From positions 512,819 through 576,818 of the forward strand of contig CAWBKF010000003.1 in NCBI GenBank assembly GCA_963789275.1: 64,000 nucleotides of DNA, read 5' to 3'. This DNA comes from DAHUYF01 sp963789275 (GTDB lineage: Bacteria; Pseudomonadota; Alphaproteobacteria; ATCC43930; CGMCC-115725). Below the pieces are notes generated by a model. The model saw nothing but the letters and a program-made list of their open reading frames with translations. It made no database searches and was not told where the DNA came from. Positions within the stretch are counted from its first letter, which is position 1, and every line of letters starts with the position of its first letter. Both the position numbers and the translations under genes were made by a program. Below are positions 28,946 through 39,421 of this stretch, one piece after another.

Positions 28946-29464
28946 TCAGCCTCGCGCTACGCGGAGGACCGGAGCCACGTCGGTCTGCTCGACGCAGTGC
29001 CGCAAGCGCTGCTTGGCCCGGTGGAGCAGCACCGCCGCATGGCCAGCGGTCATGCCGAGCTGGCGCGCGACGCTCTCGCCAGCGACCTCATCGACCAGGC
29101 GCAGCTGTACGATCGCGCGTTGCACTTCGTTCAATGTCGCCATGCAGCCGAGAATCAACGCATGCTGCTCGGCTGTGGCAATGACCTCGTCGGCCGAGAT
29201 GGCCTCGGAAGCCAGGCCTTGGACGATCGCGTCGTCGGCGATATGCGGCCGGGCGTAATCATGGCGGCGGCGGCGGTTGCGCGCGATGTTGCGCGCCAGG
29301 ATGGTCAGCATCCGGGCGGAATCGTCGGGCAGATCGACGAGCAGCCGCGCCTGCGGCAAGGTGAGAAAGCTGAGGAAGGCTTCCTGAACGCAGTCCAGGG
29401 CATCATCGGCCAGCAGGCCTTCGCGGCGCACCGCCCGAACCAGCCGGGCCCGGTGCTGATGCAC
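28946..29464 (-). CDS. ECF-type RNA polymerase sigma factor, 5' end uncertain
   Basis: The product has sigma region 2 (Asp-Asp-Ala-Leu-Asp-Cys-Val-Gln-Glu-Ala-Phe-Leu-Ser-Phe, about residues 20-75) and region 4 (Leu-Asn-Glu-Val-Gln-Arg-Ala-Ile-Val-Gln-Leu-Arg and a helix-turn-helix, about 108-160). The GTG at 29464 gives 172 residues. An ATG with a good GGGGAGAG site exists at 29536, in frame, but a TGA seven codons later stops it; codons after that TGA still look like the natural N-terminus (Gly-Phe-Tyr-Gly-Trp-Val-Thr-Ala-Leu-Val). Thus either translation starts late or the TGA is a mutation or error. No anti-sigma gene is adjacent. Confidence 0.75.
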   Translation of the reverse strand: MHQHRARLVRAVRREGLLADDALDCVQEAFLSFLTLPQARLLVDLPDDSARMLTILARNIARNRRRRHDYARPHIADDAIVQGLASEAISADEVIATAEQHALILGCMATLNEVQRAIVQLRLVDEVAGESVARQLGMTAGHAAVLLHRAKQRLRHCVEQTDVAPVLRVARG

Positions 29465-29562
29465 CAGGGCGGTGACCCAGCCATAGAAGCCCGGCCGGCC
29501 ACCTGCTTCACGTCAAGCGGTCCTGGTGACGGTCATGGCGCTCTCCCCTTCCACGCCTGCCC

Positions 29563-30024
29563 TCACGCTTCGCTCAGCGCCTCAGCGTCCTTGGCCAAAC
29601 GGCGGGCGAGCTCGGGCACAAGCCGCTTCGCCAGCTCGGCATGCGCCTTGCGCCAGATCGGGATCGCCGCCTCCAGCCGCCGCGCGCCGGTCTCGGTAAG
29701 CCAGACCGCGCGGCGGCGCAGATCGCTCTCGACCACCGCGATCTCGATCAGCCCCTCGCCCTCGAGCGTGCGCAAATTGCGCGACAGCGTCGACTGCTCC
29801 AGGCCGGTGCGGAGCGCGAGCGCGCCCAGCGTGTCATCGGAGGCGGCGGCGATCTGCGCCATCAGCCCCAGCTGCGCCACGGAGAGGCCGAGACCCGCCA
29901 TCTCGCGATCGAGGAACTGGGTGATGCGCCGCGCGGCCAGCCGCGTGTTCCAGCCGGCGCAGGTCTCGACCAGCGTGCGGGCATCCGCGCGCAGTGTCCT
30001 TCGCGGTTGCGTCGGGGCGCTCAT
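29563..30024 (-). CDS. MarR-family transcriptional regulator
   Basis: The 153-residue protein has the MarR winged helix with Leu-Ala-Leu-Arg-Thr-Gly-Leu-Glu-Gln-Ser-Thr-Leu-Ser-Arg-Asn-Leu-Arg-Thr-Leu-Glu as the recognition region (about 75-95), and the wing Asp-Leu-Arg-Arg-Arg-Ala-Val-Trp-Leu-Thr. It is divergent from a thioesterase gene 48 bases away, and a strong palindrome between them (30026-30057) is the probable operator, suggesting that it represses both genes until an aromatic or acyl ligand appears. Confidence 0.88.
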   Translation of the reverse strand: MSAPTQPRRTLRADARTLVETCAGWNTRLAARRITQFLDREMAGLGLSVAQLGLMAQIAAASDDTLGALALRTGLEQSTLSRNLRTLEGEGLIEIAVVESDLRRRAVWLTETGARRLEAAIPIWRKAHAELAKRLVPELARRLAKDAEALSEA

Positions 30025-30025
30025 A

Positions 30026-30057
30026 GATGTATGTATCTACATCATATGCAGATACAT
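30026..30057. promoter_or_regulatory. Palindromic operator between marR and thioesterase
   Basis: Perfect 8-base arms ATGTATCT (30031-30038) and AGATACAT (30050-30057) are separated by 11 bases. A second nested inverted repeat, GATGTA with TACATC, lies at 30026-30043. The site fills the 48-base divergent gap, so bound MarR would cover both promoters. Confidence 0.7.
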
Positions 30058-30072
30058 TGAAAGGCCGTTTTC

Positions 30073-30558
30073 ATGCCTCCCGCCTCCGACATCAAATATG
30101 GCCTGCCCACCCCGGCCGAGATCGCCGGCAAGACCGGCAGGGAAATCCTTCAGGCGATCATCGACGGCGACCTGCCGCAGCCGCCGATCGCCGAGACCTT
30201 GTCATTCTGGCTCACCGAGGTCGGTGAGGGCTTTGCCGGCTTCGAGGGCGAGCCGGGCCGGCACCTGCTCAACCCGATGGGCGGCGTGCATGGCGGCTGG
30301 GCGCTGACCCTGATCGACAGCGCCGGCGGCTGCGCCGCGCAATCCCTGCTGCCGGCCGGATCGGTCTATGCCACGGTCGAGACCAAAGCCAATTTCACCC
30401 GGCCGATCACGCCGGACACCGGCCGCGTCCGCGCCGAGGCGCGCGTGGTCGCCCGCGGCCGCCAGATCATCTCGACCGAGGCCAGGGTGCTGAGCGGCGA
30501 CGGCAAGGTGCTGGCGCACGGCACCTCGACCCTGCTGGTGCAGGCCGGTGCCACGTAA
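30073..30558 (+). CDS. PaaI-type hotdog thioesterase
   Basis: The 161-residue protein is a hotdog-fold acyl-CoA thioesterase of the PaaI group: Asn-Pro-Met-Gly-Gly-Val-His-Gly-Gly-Trp (about 76-85, with the conserved His-Gly-Gly), Thr-Val-Glu-Thr-Lys-Ala-Asn-Phe-Thr-Arg-Pro near 108-118, and Ala-Glu-Ala-Arg-Val near 128. These enzymes hydrolyse aromatic or short-chain acyl-CoA. Regulation by the divergent MarR protein is likely. It converges on priA six bases downstream. Confidence 0.88.
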   Translation: MPPASDIKYGLPTPAEIAGKTGREILQAIIDGDLPQPPIAETLSFWLTEVGEGFAGFEGEPGRHLLNPMGGVHGGWALTLIDSAGGCAAQSLLPAGSVYATVETKANFTRPITPDTGRVRAEARVVARGRQIISTEARVLSGDGKVLAHGTSTLLVQAGAT

Positions 30559-30564
30559 TCCCGC

Positions 30565-32802
30565 TCACAGGAAGCTGTAGGGATCGACATCGACCTGGAC
30601 GCGCACCGTGCCCGGCACCTTCACCTTGGCGAGCCATTCGCGCAGCACCGCCTGGATATGGACCGTGCGCTTGGTCTTAAGCAGGAAGCGGCGGCGGTGG
30701 CGGCCGCGGAGCACCGCGAGCGGCGCCGGCGCCGGTCCCAGTACCTCGACCCCCGGCATCTGCGGCTGGGCGCGGGCATAGGCGCGGGCGGCGAAATCGG
30801 CGCTGTCGTCGTCCGGCGCCGAGATGATCAGAGCGGCGAGCCGGCCGAAAGGCGGCCAGCCCTGGGCGCGGCGCGCCTCGGCCTCGGCCGCGAGGAAGCG
30901 GTCGCGATCATCGGCGATCAGCGCCCGCATCACCGGATGCTCCGGCATATAAGTCTGGAGATAGACGATGCCTGGCCGCTCGGCGCGGCCGGCGCGCCCC
31001 GCCACCTGGTGCAGCAGCTGAAAGGTGCGCTCGGCGGCGCGCAGATCGCCGCCATTGAGGCCGAGATCGGCATCGACCACGCCGACCAGGGTCAGCAGCG
31101 GGAAGTGATGCCCCTTGGCCACAACCTGCGTGCCGATGAGCACGTCGATCGCGTGGCTCGCCACCGCCTCCACCAGCTCGGCGGCGGCGCGCGGGCCGAT
31201 CAGCGTGTCGCTCGCCATCACCGCGAGCCGCGCCTTGGGAAAGCGCAACGCCATCTCCTCGGCAAGACGCTCGACGCCGGGGCCGCAGGCGGCGAAGCTC
31301 GCGGCATCGCCGCAGCTCGGGCACAGCGGCGGCAGCGGCTCGGTGTGGCCGCAATGATGGCATTGCAGCCTGCCGTGGAAGCGGTGCTCGACCAGCCAGG
31401 CGGTGCAGTTCGGGCATTGCAGCCGGAAGCCGCAGCTGCGGCACAAGGTCAGCGGCGCATAGCCGCGCCGGTTCAGGAACAGCATCGCCTGCTCGCCCGC
31501 CGCCAGCGTCTCGGTGAGCGCGGCGATCAGCGGCGGCGAGAGAAAACGCTGCCGCTCCGGCTTGGCGCGGCGCATATCGATGACGCGGATTTCCGGCAGT
31601 CCCGCCGTGCCGTGGCGCGCCGGCAGATGCAGGCGCTGATAGCGGTGCTGCTCGACATTGATCGTGGTCTCGAGCGAAGGCGTCGCCGAGACCAGCACGA
31701 TCGGCAGCTTGGTCAGCGAAGCGCGCACCACCGCCATGTCGCGCGCGTGATAGATGACGCCGTCTTCCTGTTTGAAGGAGGCGTCCTGTTCCTCGTCGAC
31801 GATGATCAGGCCGAGATCGGGAAACGGCAGGAACAGCGCCGAGCGCGCCCCCACCACCACCGGCACCGTGCCCTCGGCAACGCCGCGCCAGGTGTCGCGC
31901 CGCTCGGCATGGCCGAGATCGCTGTGCCATTGCGCGGGCTCGGCGCCGAAGCGCTCGGCATAGCGCTTCAGCCATTGGCCGCTGAGCGCGATCTCGGGCA
32001 GCAGCACCAGCACCTGCCTGCCGCGCTCGAGCGCGGCGGCGATGGCGGCGAAATAGACCTCGGTCTTGCCCGAGCCGGTGACGCCGTCGAGCAGCGTCGT
32101 GGTGAAGCCGCCTTCTCTCACCTTGGCGACGAGATCCTCGGCCGCGGCTTCTTGCGCCGAGGAAAGATGCGCCGCCGGGCGATGCCAATCCGGCATCGCG
32201 CGTGGCACCCGGCTCGGCAGCGCCACCGTCTCGACGAGGCCGAGACCGGCCAGCGCGCGCACCACGCCGACGCTGCAGCCGGCGCGGCGCGCGAGGTCGG
32301 CGGCGGGTGATGGCGGCCCCTCGGCAAGCGCCTGCAGCACGCGCTTGCGCGTCGGCGTCAGCGCCTGCGCTTGCGCGAGCGCGGCATGGCCGCGCGGGGT
32401 CAGCGCATAGCCGGTGATCGCCCGCCCCGGATAGAGCGCGTCGGAGACGCTCATCGCCATGCGCAGCACCGCACCCGGCGGCGCCACGGTATAGGCCGCC
32501 ACCCAGTCGATCAGGCGGCGCAGCGCCTCCGGCATCGGCGGCGCATCGAGCCGCTCGACGATCCGCCTCAGCTTCGCGGCATCGACCTCGCCGGTCGCCT
32601 CGCCCCAAACGACGCCGAGCAGCTCATTCTTGCCCAGGGGCGCGGCGACGAAATCGCCGGGTTTCAGCGCCAATTCCGGCGGTGCGAGATAGTCATAGGC
32701 GCCGGCCAATGGCAGGGGCAGCAGCACGCGAGCGCGCGGCTCGTCGCGCGCGGCAGCCGCGTTCTCAACGGCCGCGCGAGAACTGGCGTGGCGCTCTGGC
32801 AT
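30565..32802 (-). CDS. priA: Primosomal protein N' (helicase PriA)
   Basis: PriA recognises stalled forks and reloads the replisome. The 745-residue protein has the N-terminal DNA-binding domain (from about 25, Leu-Pro-Leu-Pro-Leu-Ala-Gly-Ala-Tyr-Asp-Tyr), Walker A Gly-Val-Thr-Gly-Ser-Gly-Lys-Thr near 242, Asp-Glu-Glu-Gln in the helicase core, and eight cysteines in CxxC pairs (Cys-Arg-Ser-Cys, Cys-Pro-Asn-Cys, Cys-His-His-Cys, Cys-Pro-Ser-Cys) that hold two zinc ions. It is divergent from fsa across 70 bases. Confidence 0.96.
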   Translation of the reverse strand: MPERHASSRAAVENAAAARDEPRARVLLPLPLAGAYDYLAPPELALKPGDFVAAPLGKNELLGVVWGEATGEVDAAKLRRIVERLDAPPMPEALRRLIDWVAAYTVAPPGAVLRMAMSVSDALYPGRAITGYALTPRGHAALAQAQALTPTRKRVLQALAEGPPSPAADLARRAGCSVGVVRALAGLGLVETVALPSRVPRAMPDWHRPAAHLSSAQEAAAEDLVAKVREGGFTTTLLDGVTGSGKTEVYFAAIAAALERGRQVLVLLPEIALSGQWLKRYAERFGAEPAQWHSDLGHAERRDTWRGVAEGTVPVVVGARSALFLPFPDLGLIIVDEEQDASFKQEDGVIYHARDMAVVRASLTKLPIVLVSATPSLETTINVEQHRYQRLHLPARHGTAGLPEIRVIDMRRAKPERQRFLSPPLIAALTETLAAGEQAMLFLNRRGYAPLTLCRSCGFRLQCPNCTAWLVEHRFHGRLQCHHCGHTEPLPPLCPSCGDAASFAACGPGVERLAEEMALRFPKARLAVMASDTLIGPRAAAELVEAVASHAIDVLIGTQVVAKGHHFPLLTLVGVVDADLGLNGGDLRAAERTFQLLHQVAGRAGRAERPGIVYLQTYMPEHPVMRALIADDRDRFLAAEAEARRAQGWPPFGRLAALIISAPDDDSADFAARAYARAQPQMPGVEVLGPAPAPLAVLRGRHRRRFLLKTKRTVHIQAVLREWLAKVKVPGTVRVQVDVDPYSFL

Positions 32803-32872
32803 GGGTTACACTCTTAGTCCGAAAGCGATCTGCGTGCCAGCCGCGGCGAATGGGAAAGGGGATTCGACCGGC

Positions 32873-33553
32873 ATGAAGTTCTTCATCGACACTGCCGATC
32901 TCGCGGAGATCCGTGACCTCGCCGCGACGGGGCTGGTCGACGGCGTCACCACCAACCCGTCGCTGGTGGCGAAGACCGGGCGCGATTTCCTCGACGTGGT
33001 GCGCGAGATTTGCGCCGTGGTGCCGGGGCCGGTGAGCGCCGAGGTGACGGCGACCGATCATGCGACGATGCTCGCCGAAGGCCACAAGCTTGCCAAGCTC
33101 GCGCGCAACGTCACGGTGAAGGTGCCGCTGACCCCCGACGGGCTTAAGACCTGTCGCGTGCTGGCCAATGAAGGCACCATGGTTAACGTCACCTTGTGCT
33201 TCTCGGCGGCGCAGGCGCTGCTCGCGGCGAAAGCCGGCGCCAGCTTCATTTCGCCATTCGTCGGCCGCCTCGACGATGTCGGCTCCGACGGCATGGCGCT
33301 CATCCGCGACATCGTCGAGATTTACCGCAACTATCCCGGCCTCAAGACCGAGGTGCTGGTCGCCTCCATTCGCCATCCTATCCATGTCATCACCGCGGCG
33401 AAGCTCGGCGCGCATGTCGGGACCTTGCCGCCCAGCGTGTTGCGCCAGATGTTCCAGCATCCGCTCACCGACAAGGGCCTTGCCGCCTTCCTCGCCGATT
33501 GGGCCAAGACCGGCCAGTCGATCCTCGGCGAGACCAAGGCGGCGGCGGAATAG
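32873..33553 (+). CDS. fsa: Transaldolase / fructose-6-phosphate aldolase family
   Basis: This 226-residue protein belongs to the small transaldolase group: Met-Lys-Phe-Phe-Ile-Asp-Thr-Ala-Asp-Leu at the start, Gly-Val-Thr-Thr-Asn-Pro-Ser-Leu near 28, and the Schiff-base Lys in Val-Thr-Val-Lys-Val-Pro-Leu-Thr (about 86). It probably works in pentose phosphate metabolism. The ATG at 32873 matches homologues; upstream in-frame residues are not conserved. The order priA/fsa-DUF484-xerC is shared by many Rhodospirillales (from memory). Confidence 0.92.
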   Translation: MKFFIDTADLAEIRDLAATGLVDGVTTNPSLVAKTGRDFLDVVREICAVVPGPVSAEVTATDHATMLAEGHKLAKLARNVTVKVPLTPDGLKTCRVLANEGTMVNVTLCFSAAQALLAAKAGASFISPFVGRLDDVGSDGMALIRDIVEIYRNYPGLKTEVLVASIRHPIHVITAAKLGAHVGTLPPSVLRQMFQHPLTDKGLAAFLADWAKTGQSILGETKAAAE

Positions 33554-33566
33554 AAAGGGGCAGGCT

Positions 33567-34311
33567 TTGGATCGTCCCAAGGATAAGACGACCCCTGCCG
33601 ATCCCGCCCGGCCGGCGCTTCCCGCCCGCGGCGCCGTCGGCGCCGCCGAGGTCGCAGCCTATCTGCGCCAGCATCCCGATTTCCTCGTCGAGCATGCGGA
33701 GCTGCTGCAGATCCTGACGCCGCCGAGCCAGCAGCGCGGCGAGCGCGTCGTCGACATGCAGCAATTCATGCTGCAGCATCAACGCGCCGAGATCGCGCGG
33801 CTGAAAAGCCAGCATCGCGCGCTGGTCGGCACCAGCCGCGCCAATCTCGCGAGCCAGGCGCGGGTCCACGCCGCCGTGCTGGCGCTGCTCGCCGCCAGCA
33901 GCTTCGAGCAGCTCATCCAGATCGTCACCACCGATCTCGCCGTCCTGCTCGACGCCGATGTCGTGACCATCGCCGTCGAATCCTCCGGGACCGCAGCGGC
34001 CGCGCCTCAATCACCAAGGCGTGCAGATCCTCGATCCCGGCACGGTCGACGCGGTGCTCGGCGTCGATCGCGACGTGGTGCTGGCGAGCGACGCCGATGG
34101 CGATCCCATGCTGTTCGGCGACGGCGCCGGGCTGGTGCGCTCGGCGGCGCTGCTGCGCCTCTCGGTGAGCGCGGCGGCACCGGCGGGGCTGCTCTGCATC
34201 GGCATGCGCCGGCCCGGCAAGTTCCATGGCGGCCAGGGCACCGAGCTGCTGGGCTTCCTCGCCCGCGCGCTCGGCATCACCATCGCCGCCTGGCTCGACC
34301 TTCCGGCGTGA
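33567..34311 (+). CDS. DUF484 family protein, frameshifted
   Basis: DUF484 proteins are GAF-like proteins usually encoded next to xerC; their job is unknown. A TTG start at 33567 follows AAAGGGG. Conserved segments are Val-Ala-Ala-Tyr-Leu-Arg-Gln-His-Pro-Asp-Phe-Leu and Val-Asp-Met-Gln-Gln-Phe-Met-Leu. An extra G near 33991 breaks the frame; repair joins Val-Glu-Ser-Ser-Gly-Pro-Gln to Asn-His-Gln-Gly-Val-Gln-Ile-Leu and gives 247 residues. Its TGA overlaps the GTG start of xerC. Confidence 0.85.
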
Positions 34312-35275
34312 GGCCGCGGCGCGGCCCCGCGCCGGTGCCGCTCGCCCGCTTTGCCGCAACCCCTGAGCTTGCCGAGGCGATCGAGCGCTGGCAACGCTGG
34401 CTCGGCGATGAGCGCCGCGCCTCGCCGCATACGCTCGCGGCCTATGGCCTCGACCTCGCGGCGTTCCTCGATTTCCTGGTCGAGGCATCGCGGCGCGCTG
34501 CCCGGCCTCGCCGAGCTCGATGCGCTGAACCCGGCCGATTTCCGCGCATATCTCGCCGCCCGCGCGGGCGACGCCCTGCAGCGCAGCTCAACCGCGCGCG
34601 CGCTTTCCGTGCTGCGCGGATTCTTCCGCTTTCTTGACCGGCGCGGCCTCGTGCGCAACGCCGCGCTCACCGCGGTGCGGACGCCGAAGCTGCCGCGCTC
34701 GGTGCCGAAGGCGCTCTCCGCCGAAGATGCCGCTTCGGTGCTGGATGGCGCGGAAGAGGCGCGCGCGCCCTGGATCGGCAAGCGCGATGTGGCGCTCCTG
34801 ACCTTGCTCTATGGCTGCGGCCTCAGGCTCGGCGAGGCGCTGGGATTGACGCGGCGCGAGGCACCGCTGGCGCCGGGGACGCTGACCGTCACCGGCAAGG
34901 GCAGCAAGACACGCCAAGTGCCGGTGCTGCCGGCGGTTGCCGAGGCGGTCACGGACTATCATCGCCCATTGCCCCTATCGCCTCGCTCCCGACGACGCGC
35001 TCTTTCTCGGCGTCCGCGGCGGCCCGCTGCATCCGCGGCTGGTGCAGCAGAAGATGCAGGAGCTGCGCGCACAGCTCGGCCTCCCCGAGAAGGCGACGCC
35101 GCATGCGCTGCGCCATAGCTTCGCCACCCATCTGCTGGCCGGCGGCGGCGATCTCCGCGCCATCCAGGAGCTGCTGGGACATGCCAGTTTGACCACGACG
35201 CAGCGCTACACCGCCATCGACGCCGCCCGCCTCATCGCCGTCTACGACAAGGCGCATCCGCGCGCGAAGAGCTGA
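34308..35275 (+). CDS. xerC: Tyrosine recombinase XerC, two frameshifts
   Basis: XerC resolves chromosome dimers at dif. The N-terminal SAM-like domain contains Trp-Leu-Gly-Asp-Glu-Arg-Arg-Ala-Ser-Pro-His-Thr-Leu-Ala-Ala-Tyr. The catalytic domain keeps Arg in Gly-Cys-Gly-Leu-Arg-Leu-Gly-Glu-Ala, Lys in Gly-Lys-Gly-Ser-Lys, His-Ala-Leu-Arg-His-Ser, Leu-Gly-His-Ala-Ser-Leu-Thr-Thr-Thr-Gln and the Tyr nucleophile in Arg-Tyr-Thr. Extra bases near 34490 and 34962 break the frame; repair gives 321 residues. The order DUF484-xerC and its housekeeping location favour XerC and not a mobile integrase. Confidence 0.9.
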
Positions 35276-35302
35276 GGACGAAATTTCCGGAGGCCCGCCG
35301 CA

Positions 35303-36067
35303 ATGTCCTCATCCACGACCGACCCGGCGCAGAAATTCGACCCCGCCCGCGCCGGCGAGTATGAAAAGCAAAGCCGCATCGCGCTCGCCGGCTATGACGC
35401 TTGCCACGAGCTCGCCGCCTGCATGCTCGCCGCCGCGCTCGGCAGCGGCGGCGCGGCGCAGATCCTGGTGGCCGGCGCCGGCGGCGGCGCGCAGGAGATC
35501 GTCACCGCCGGCGCGCTGGAGCCCGGATGGCGCTTCACCGCCGTCGACCCGTCGCAGCCGATGATGGATCTTGCCGTCGCGCGGCTGCAGCAGAGCGGCC
35601 TCCTCGCGCGCACCGAGTTGCATCTGGGACATGTCGACGACCTGCCGCCGGAGCGGCGCTTTGACGCCGCGACACTGATCGGCGTGCTGCATCATCTGCC
35701 GGGCGACGACGCCAAGCGCGCAATCCTGCGCGCGCTGGCGGCGCGCCTGAAGCCTGGCGCGCCGCTGATCCTGGCGTGCAGTCGCCACGCCTATGCCAGC
35801 CAGAAGCTGCTCCTCGCGGCCTGGGGCGAACGCTGGCGCATGCAGGGCGCGGCGCCGGACGAGGTCAAGGCCAAGCTCGGCAAGATCCTGCAGGGCGCCG
35901 ACCCGCCGAGTTCCGACGCGGCGGTCGCGGCGCTGCTGGCGCAAACCGGCTTCGAGCCGCCGATCGGGTTCTTCTCGAGCCTGTTCTGGGGCGCCTGGCT
36001 GGCCCGCCGGGCGACCGGCGAGGTCGCGCGCGACCGGCGCCTCGGGCCCGGGCGGCAGCAGTGGTAG
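35303..36067 (+). CDS. Class I SAM-dependent methyltransferase
   Basis: The 254-residue protein has the Rossmann methyltransferase fold: motif I Ile-Leu-Val-Ala-Gly-Ala-Gly-Gly-Gly-Ala-Gln-Glu near 54-65, Thr-Ala-Val-Asp-Pro-Ser (acidic residue for SAM ribose) near 80, and Ala-Ala-Thr-Leu-Ile-Gly-Val-Leu-His-His-Leu near 122. The substrate is not clear. It follows xerC after 27 bases and precedes an unrecognised gene. Confidence 0.8.
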   Translation: MSSSTTDPAQKFDPARAGEYEKQSRIALAGYDACHELAACMLAAALGSGGAAQILVAGAGGGAQEIVTAGALEPGWRFTAVDPSQPMMDLAVARLQQSGLLARTELHLGHVDDLPPERRFDAATLIGVLHHLPGDDAKRAILRALAARLKPGAPLILACSRHAYASQKLLLAAWGERWRMQGAAPDEVKAKLGKILQGADPPSSDAAVAALLAQTGFEPPIGFFSSLFWGAWLARRATGEVARDRRLGPGRQQW

Positions 36068-36093
36068 CATGCCTCGGATCCGGGGAGATCATC

Positions 36094-36450
36094 ATGGCCA
36101 ATCTGAACAGCCGCGGTTTTCTCGATCGCTGGCAGATCGTGCAACGGGCCACCATTCCGACCGCCGATTGCGAGCACTGGCAGGTCGGCGAGGTCGACTG
36201 GCACCGGCACCGCCATGCCTTCGCCGGCGGCGGCTATTCCTTCGCCGTCGAGATTCACCGCCTCGCCTGCAGCCGTCCCGGCAAATCATCATGGTCGCTG
36301 ATGGTCGTGGTCGAGCATTGGTGGGGCGCCGACAAGGAGGCGCTGAAGATGTCGAGCTGGGCCCGCCTACTCGCAGGCAGCAGCGCCGCGATCTTCACCT
36401 GGGTCAGGGATCACGAGGCGGTGCGCCGTGCCATGGGCCGGCCGGTTTGA
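36094..36450 (+). CDS. Hypothetical protein
   Basis: I do not recognise this 118-residue protein. It is rich in Trp and His, with the cluster Asp-Trp-His-Arg-His-Arg-His and Glu-His-Trp-Trp-Gly-Ala-Asp. There is no signal peptide or membrane segment. A GGGGAG motif lies about eight bases before the ATG at 36094. It may be co-transcribed with the methyltransferase gene 26 bases upstream. Confidence 0.55.
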   Translation: MANLNSRGFLDRWQIVQRATIPTADCEHWQVGEVDWHRHRHAFAGGGYSFAVEIHRLACSRPGKSSWSLMVVVEHWWGADKEALKMSSWARLLAGSSAAIFTWVRDHEAVRRAMGRPV

Positions 36451-36461
36451 CGAGGCCGGAC

Positions 36462-36647
36462 CTATTGGCCGCGGCTCGGGCCTTTCGGCGTGCTCTGCAC
36501 CGGATGAGCCGTCTTGCGTACCGGCTTCTTCACGTCCCGCGTGACGGCGCGGCCATGAGAGGTTTCGTCCTTATGCGCGGCATGCTCGTGATCGTCGTGT
36601 CCGAAGTGCTCCGCTTGCCGTGGCGGACCTTTGCGATTGCGCGCCAT
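36462..36647 (-). CDS. Small basic hypothetical protein
   Basis: This 61-residue protein is highly charged, with a His/Asp-rich centre (His-Asp-Asp-His-Glu-His) and a Lys/Arg-rich end. It is likely disordered. AGGAGA five bases before the ATG at 36647 supports it as a real gene. No family is recognised. It is convergent with the gene that ends at 36450. Confidence 0.5.
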   Translation of the reverse strand: MARNRKGPPRQAEHFGHDDHEHAAHKDETSHGRAVTRDVKKPVRKTAHPVQSTPKGPSRGQ

Positions 36648-36721
36648 GAATTCTCCTGAGTCAAAGCCACGTGGAGTGGAGCATAGAGTGCCGTTAGCGG
36701 TGGCGCCACCACGGCAACGAG

Positions 36722-37984
36722 CTAGAGCCGCCTTATCGCCGCGAACGCCGCAGCCGAGCCCGCGCCCATGGTGAGGAAGGCGAGGCCCCAGGCGAGCCGC
36801 GAGCCCTCGCCGCCGGCGAGGTCGAGGACGAGCCCTACCGCGAGCGGGCCGACGAAGCCGCTGCCGAAGCCCAGGATGGAATGGACGGCGAGCGTGGCGC
36901 CGCGCTGGCCCGGCGCCGCGGTCGCCACCGCGCCGCCGGTGAGTGCCGCGCTATCGCCCATGATGACCATGTGATAGGCGAGGCACAGCGTCGCGACGAC
37001 GGCCACCGGCGCGCCGGCGCTGAACCCGGTCACCACCGCCATCGCCACCGAGAGCAGCATGATGCGGCCGATGATGCGGCGCCGGTCGGAGCGGGTCGCG
37101 AGCTCGGCGCCGTAGATGCTGGCGGCGGTGCTGACCAGCACGATCCCCGTGGTGAGCCAGCTCGCCTTGGCGATGCCGGCATCGTCGCCGGCAAAGCGCG
37201 CCGCCTGGACGAGGAAGGCGACGAGCCAGGACCGCAGCGCGAACAGCTCCCAGGTATGGCCGCTATAGCCGAGGATGAAGCCCATGGCCGGCCGGTTGCG
37301 GAACACCGGGCGGAAGTCGAGCGCGCGCCGGTCCGCGGCCTCGCGAACCATCTCCGCCGCGCTCGCCTTGCGCACCAGCAGCAGCACCAGGACGAAGCCC
37401 AGCGCCGCGCCCGCCGCCGCCGCGGCGAAGGCGCCGCGCCAGCCGAGCCAGGCGGCGGCCTCGCCGGTGAAGGCGAAGGAGAAGGCGGTGCCGAGGCTGA
37501 ACCCGCCGGTATAATAGGCGACGTAGCGGCCCTGGCGCTTGCCGCCGACGCGGTCGGTGAGCAGCTTCAGCCCCGGCATGTAGCCGCCGGCGAGCCCGAC
37601 CCCGGCCAGCGCGCGCAGCGCCAGCGCCGACCAGAAGCCTTGGGCCAAGAGCGCGTAGCCGAGCGAGGCGGCGGCGGCGATGACGAAGGAGAGCAGATAG
37701 ATGCGGCGGGGATCGATCCGGTCGGTCGAGCCGACCAGCAGCGGCACCGCCGCGACATAGCCCGCGAAGAAGATGCCGCTGATCCAGCCGGCATCGGTGT
37801 TGCTCAGAGCCCATTCGCTCTGGAAGTCCGGCAGCAGCGCTGAGAAGCTGGAGGAGCCCAGCATGCCCAGCACCGAGGTGAGGCAGAGCAGCGCCACCAG
37901 CGCGCCGGGCGAGTCCAGAAGCGACCCGCCCTCGGCCGCTTCGTGCAGGAGAGGATCGCGATGCGGAGGGGAGTCTTGCGCCAC
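36722..37984 (-). CDS. MFS transporter
   Basis: The 420-residue protein has about twelve membrane helices of the major facilitator superfamily, with the loop 2-3 motif Gly-Ser-Thr-Asp-Arg-Ile-Asp-Pro-Arg-Arg and Arg-Ala-Leu-Ala-Gly-Val-Gly-Leu-Ala-Gly-Gly in helix 4-5. The GTG at 37984 is the first start after the lpdA stop (two bases away), so it is probably translated by coupling; the ribosome-binding site AGGAG is unusually close. The substrate is unknown. Sitting directly behind lpdA it shares the TCA-cycle transcript. Confidence 0.8.
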   Translation of the reverse strand: MAQDSPPHRDPLLHEAAEGGSLLDSPGALVALLCLTSVLGMLGSSSFSALLPDFQSEWALSNTDAGWISGIFFAGYVAAVPLLVGSTDRIDPRRIYLLSFVIAAAASLGYALLAQGFWSALALRALAGVGLAGGYMPGLKLLTDRVGGKRQGRYVAYYTGGFSLGTAFSFAFTGEAAAWLGWRGAFAAAAAGAALGFVLVLLLVRKASAAEMVREAADRRALDFRPVFRNRPAMGFILGYSGHTWELFALRSWLVAFLVQAARFAGDDAGIAKASWLTTGIVLVSTAASIYGAELATRSDRRRIIGRIMLLSVAMAVVTGFSAGAPVAVVATLCLAYHMVIMGDSAALTGGAVATAAPGQRGATLAVHSILGFGSGFVGPLAVGLVLDLAGGEGSRLAWGLAFLTMGAGSAAAFAAIRRL

Positions 37985-37986
37985 TC

Positions 37987-39396
<1,410 letters not shown>

Positions 39397-39421
39397 GGCG
39401 CATTCCTTCTCGGCGGGAAGC

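Noticed and set aside
34308..35275. XerC-like gene as a phage or island integrase
   Set aside because: Its place behind DUF484 and fsa is the standard housekeeping location, and no attachment repeats surround it.
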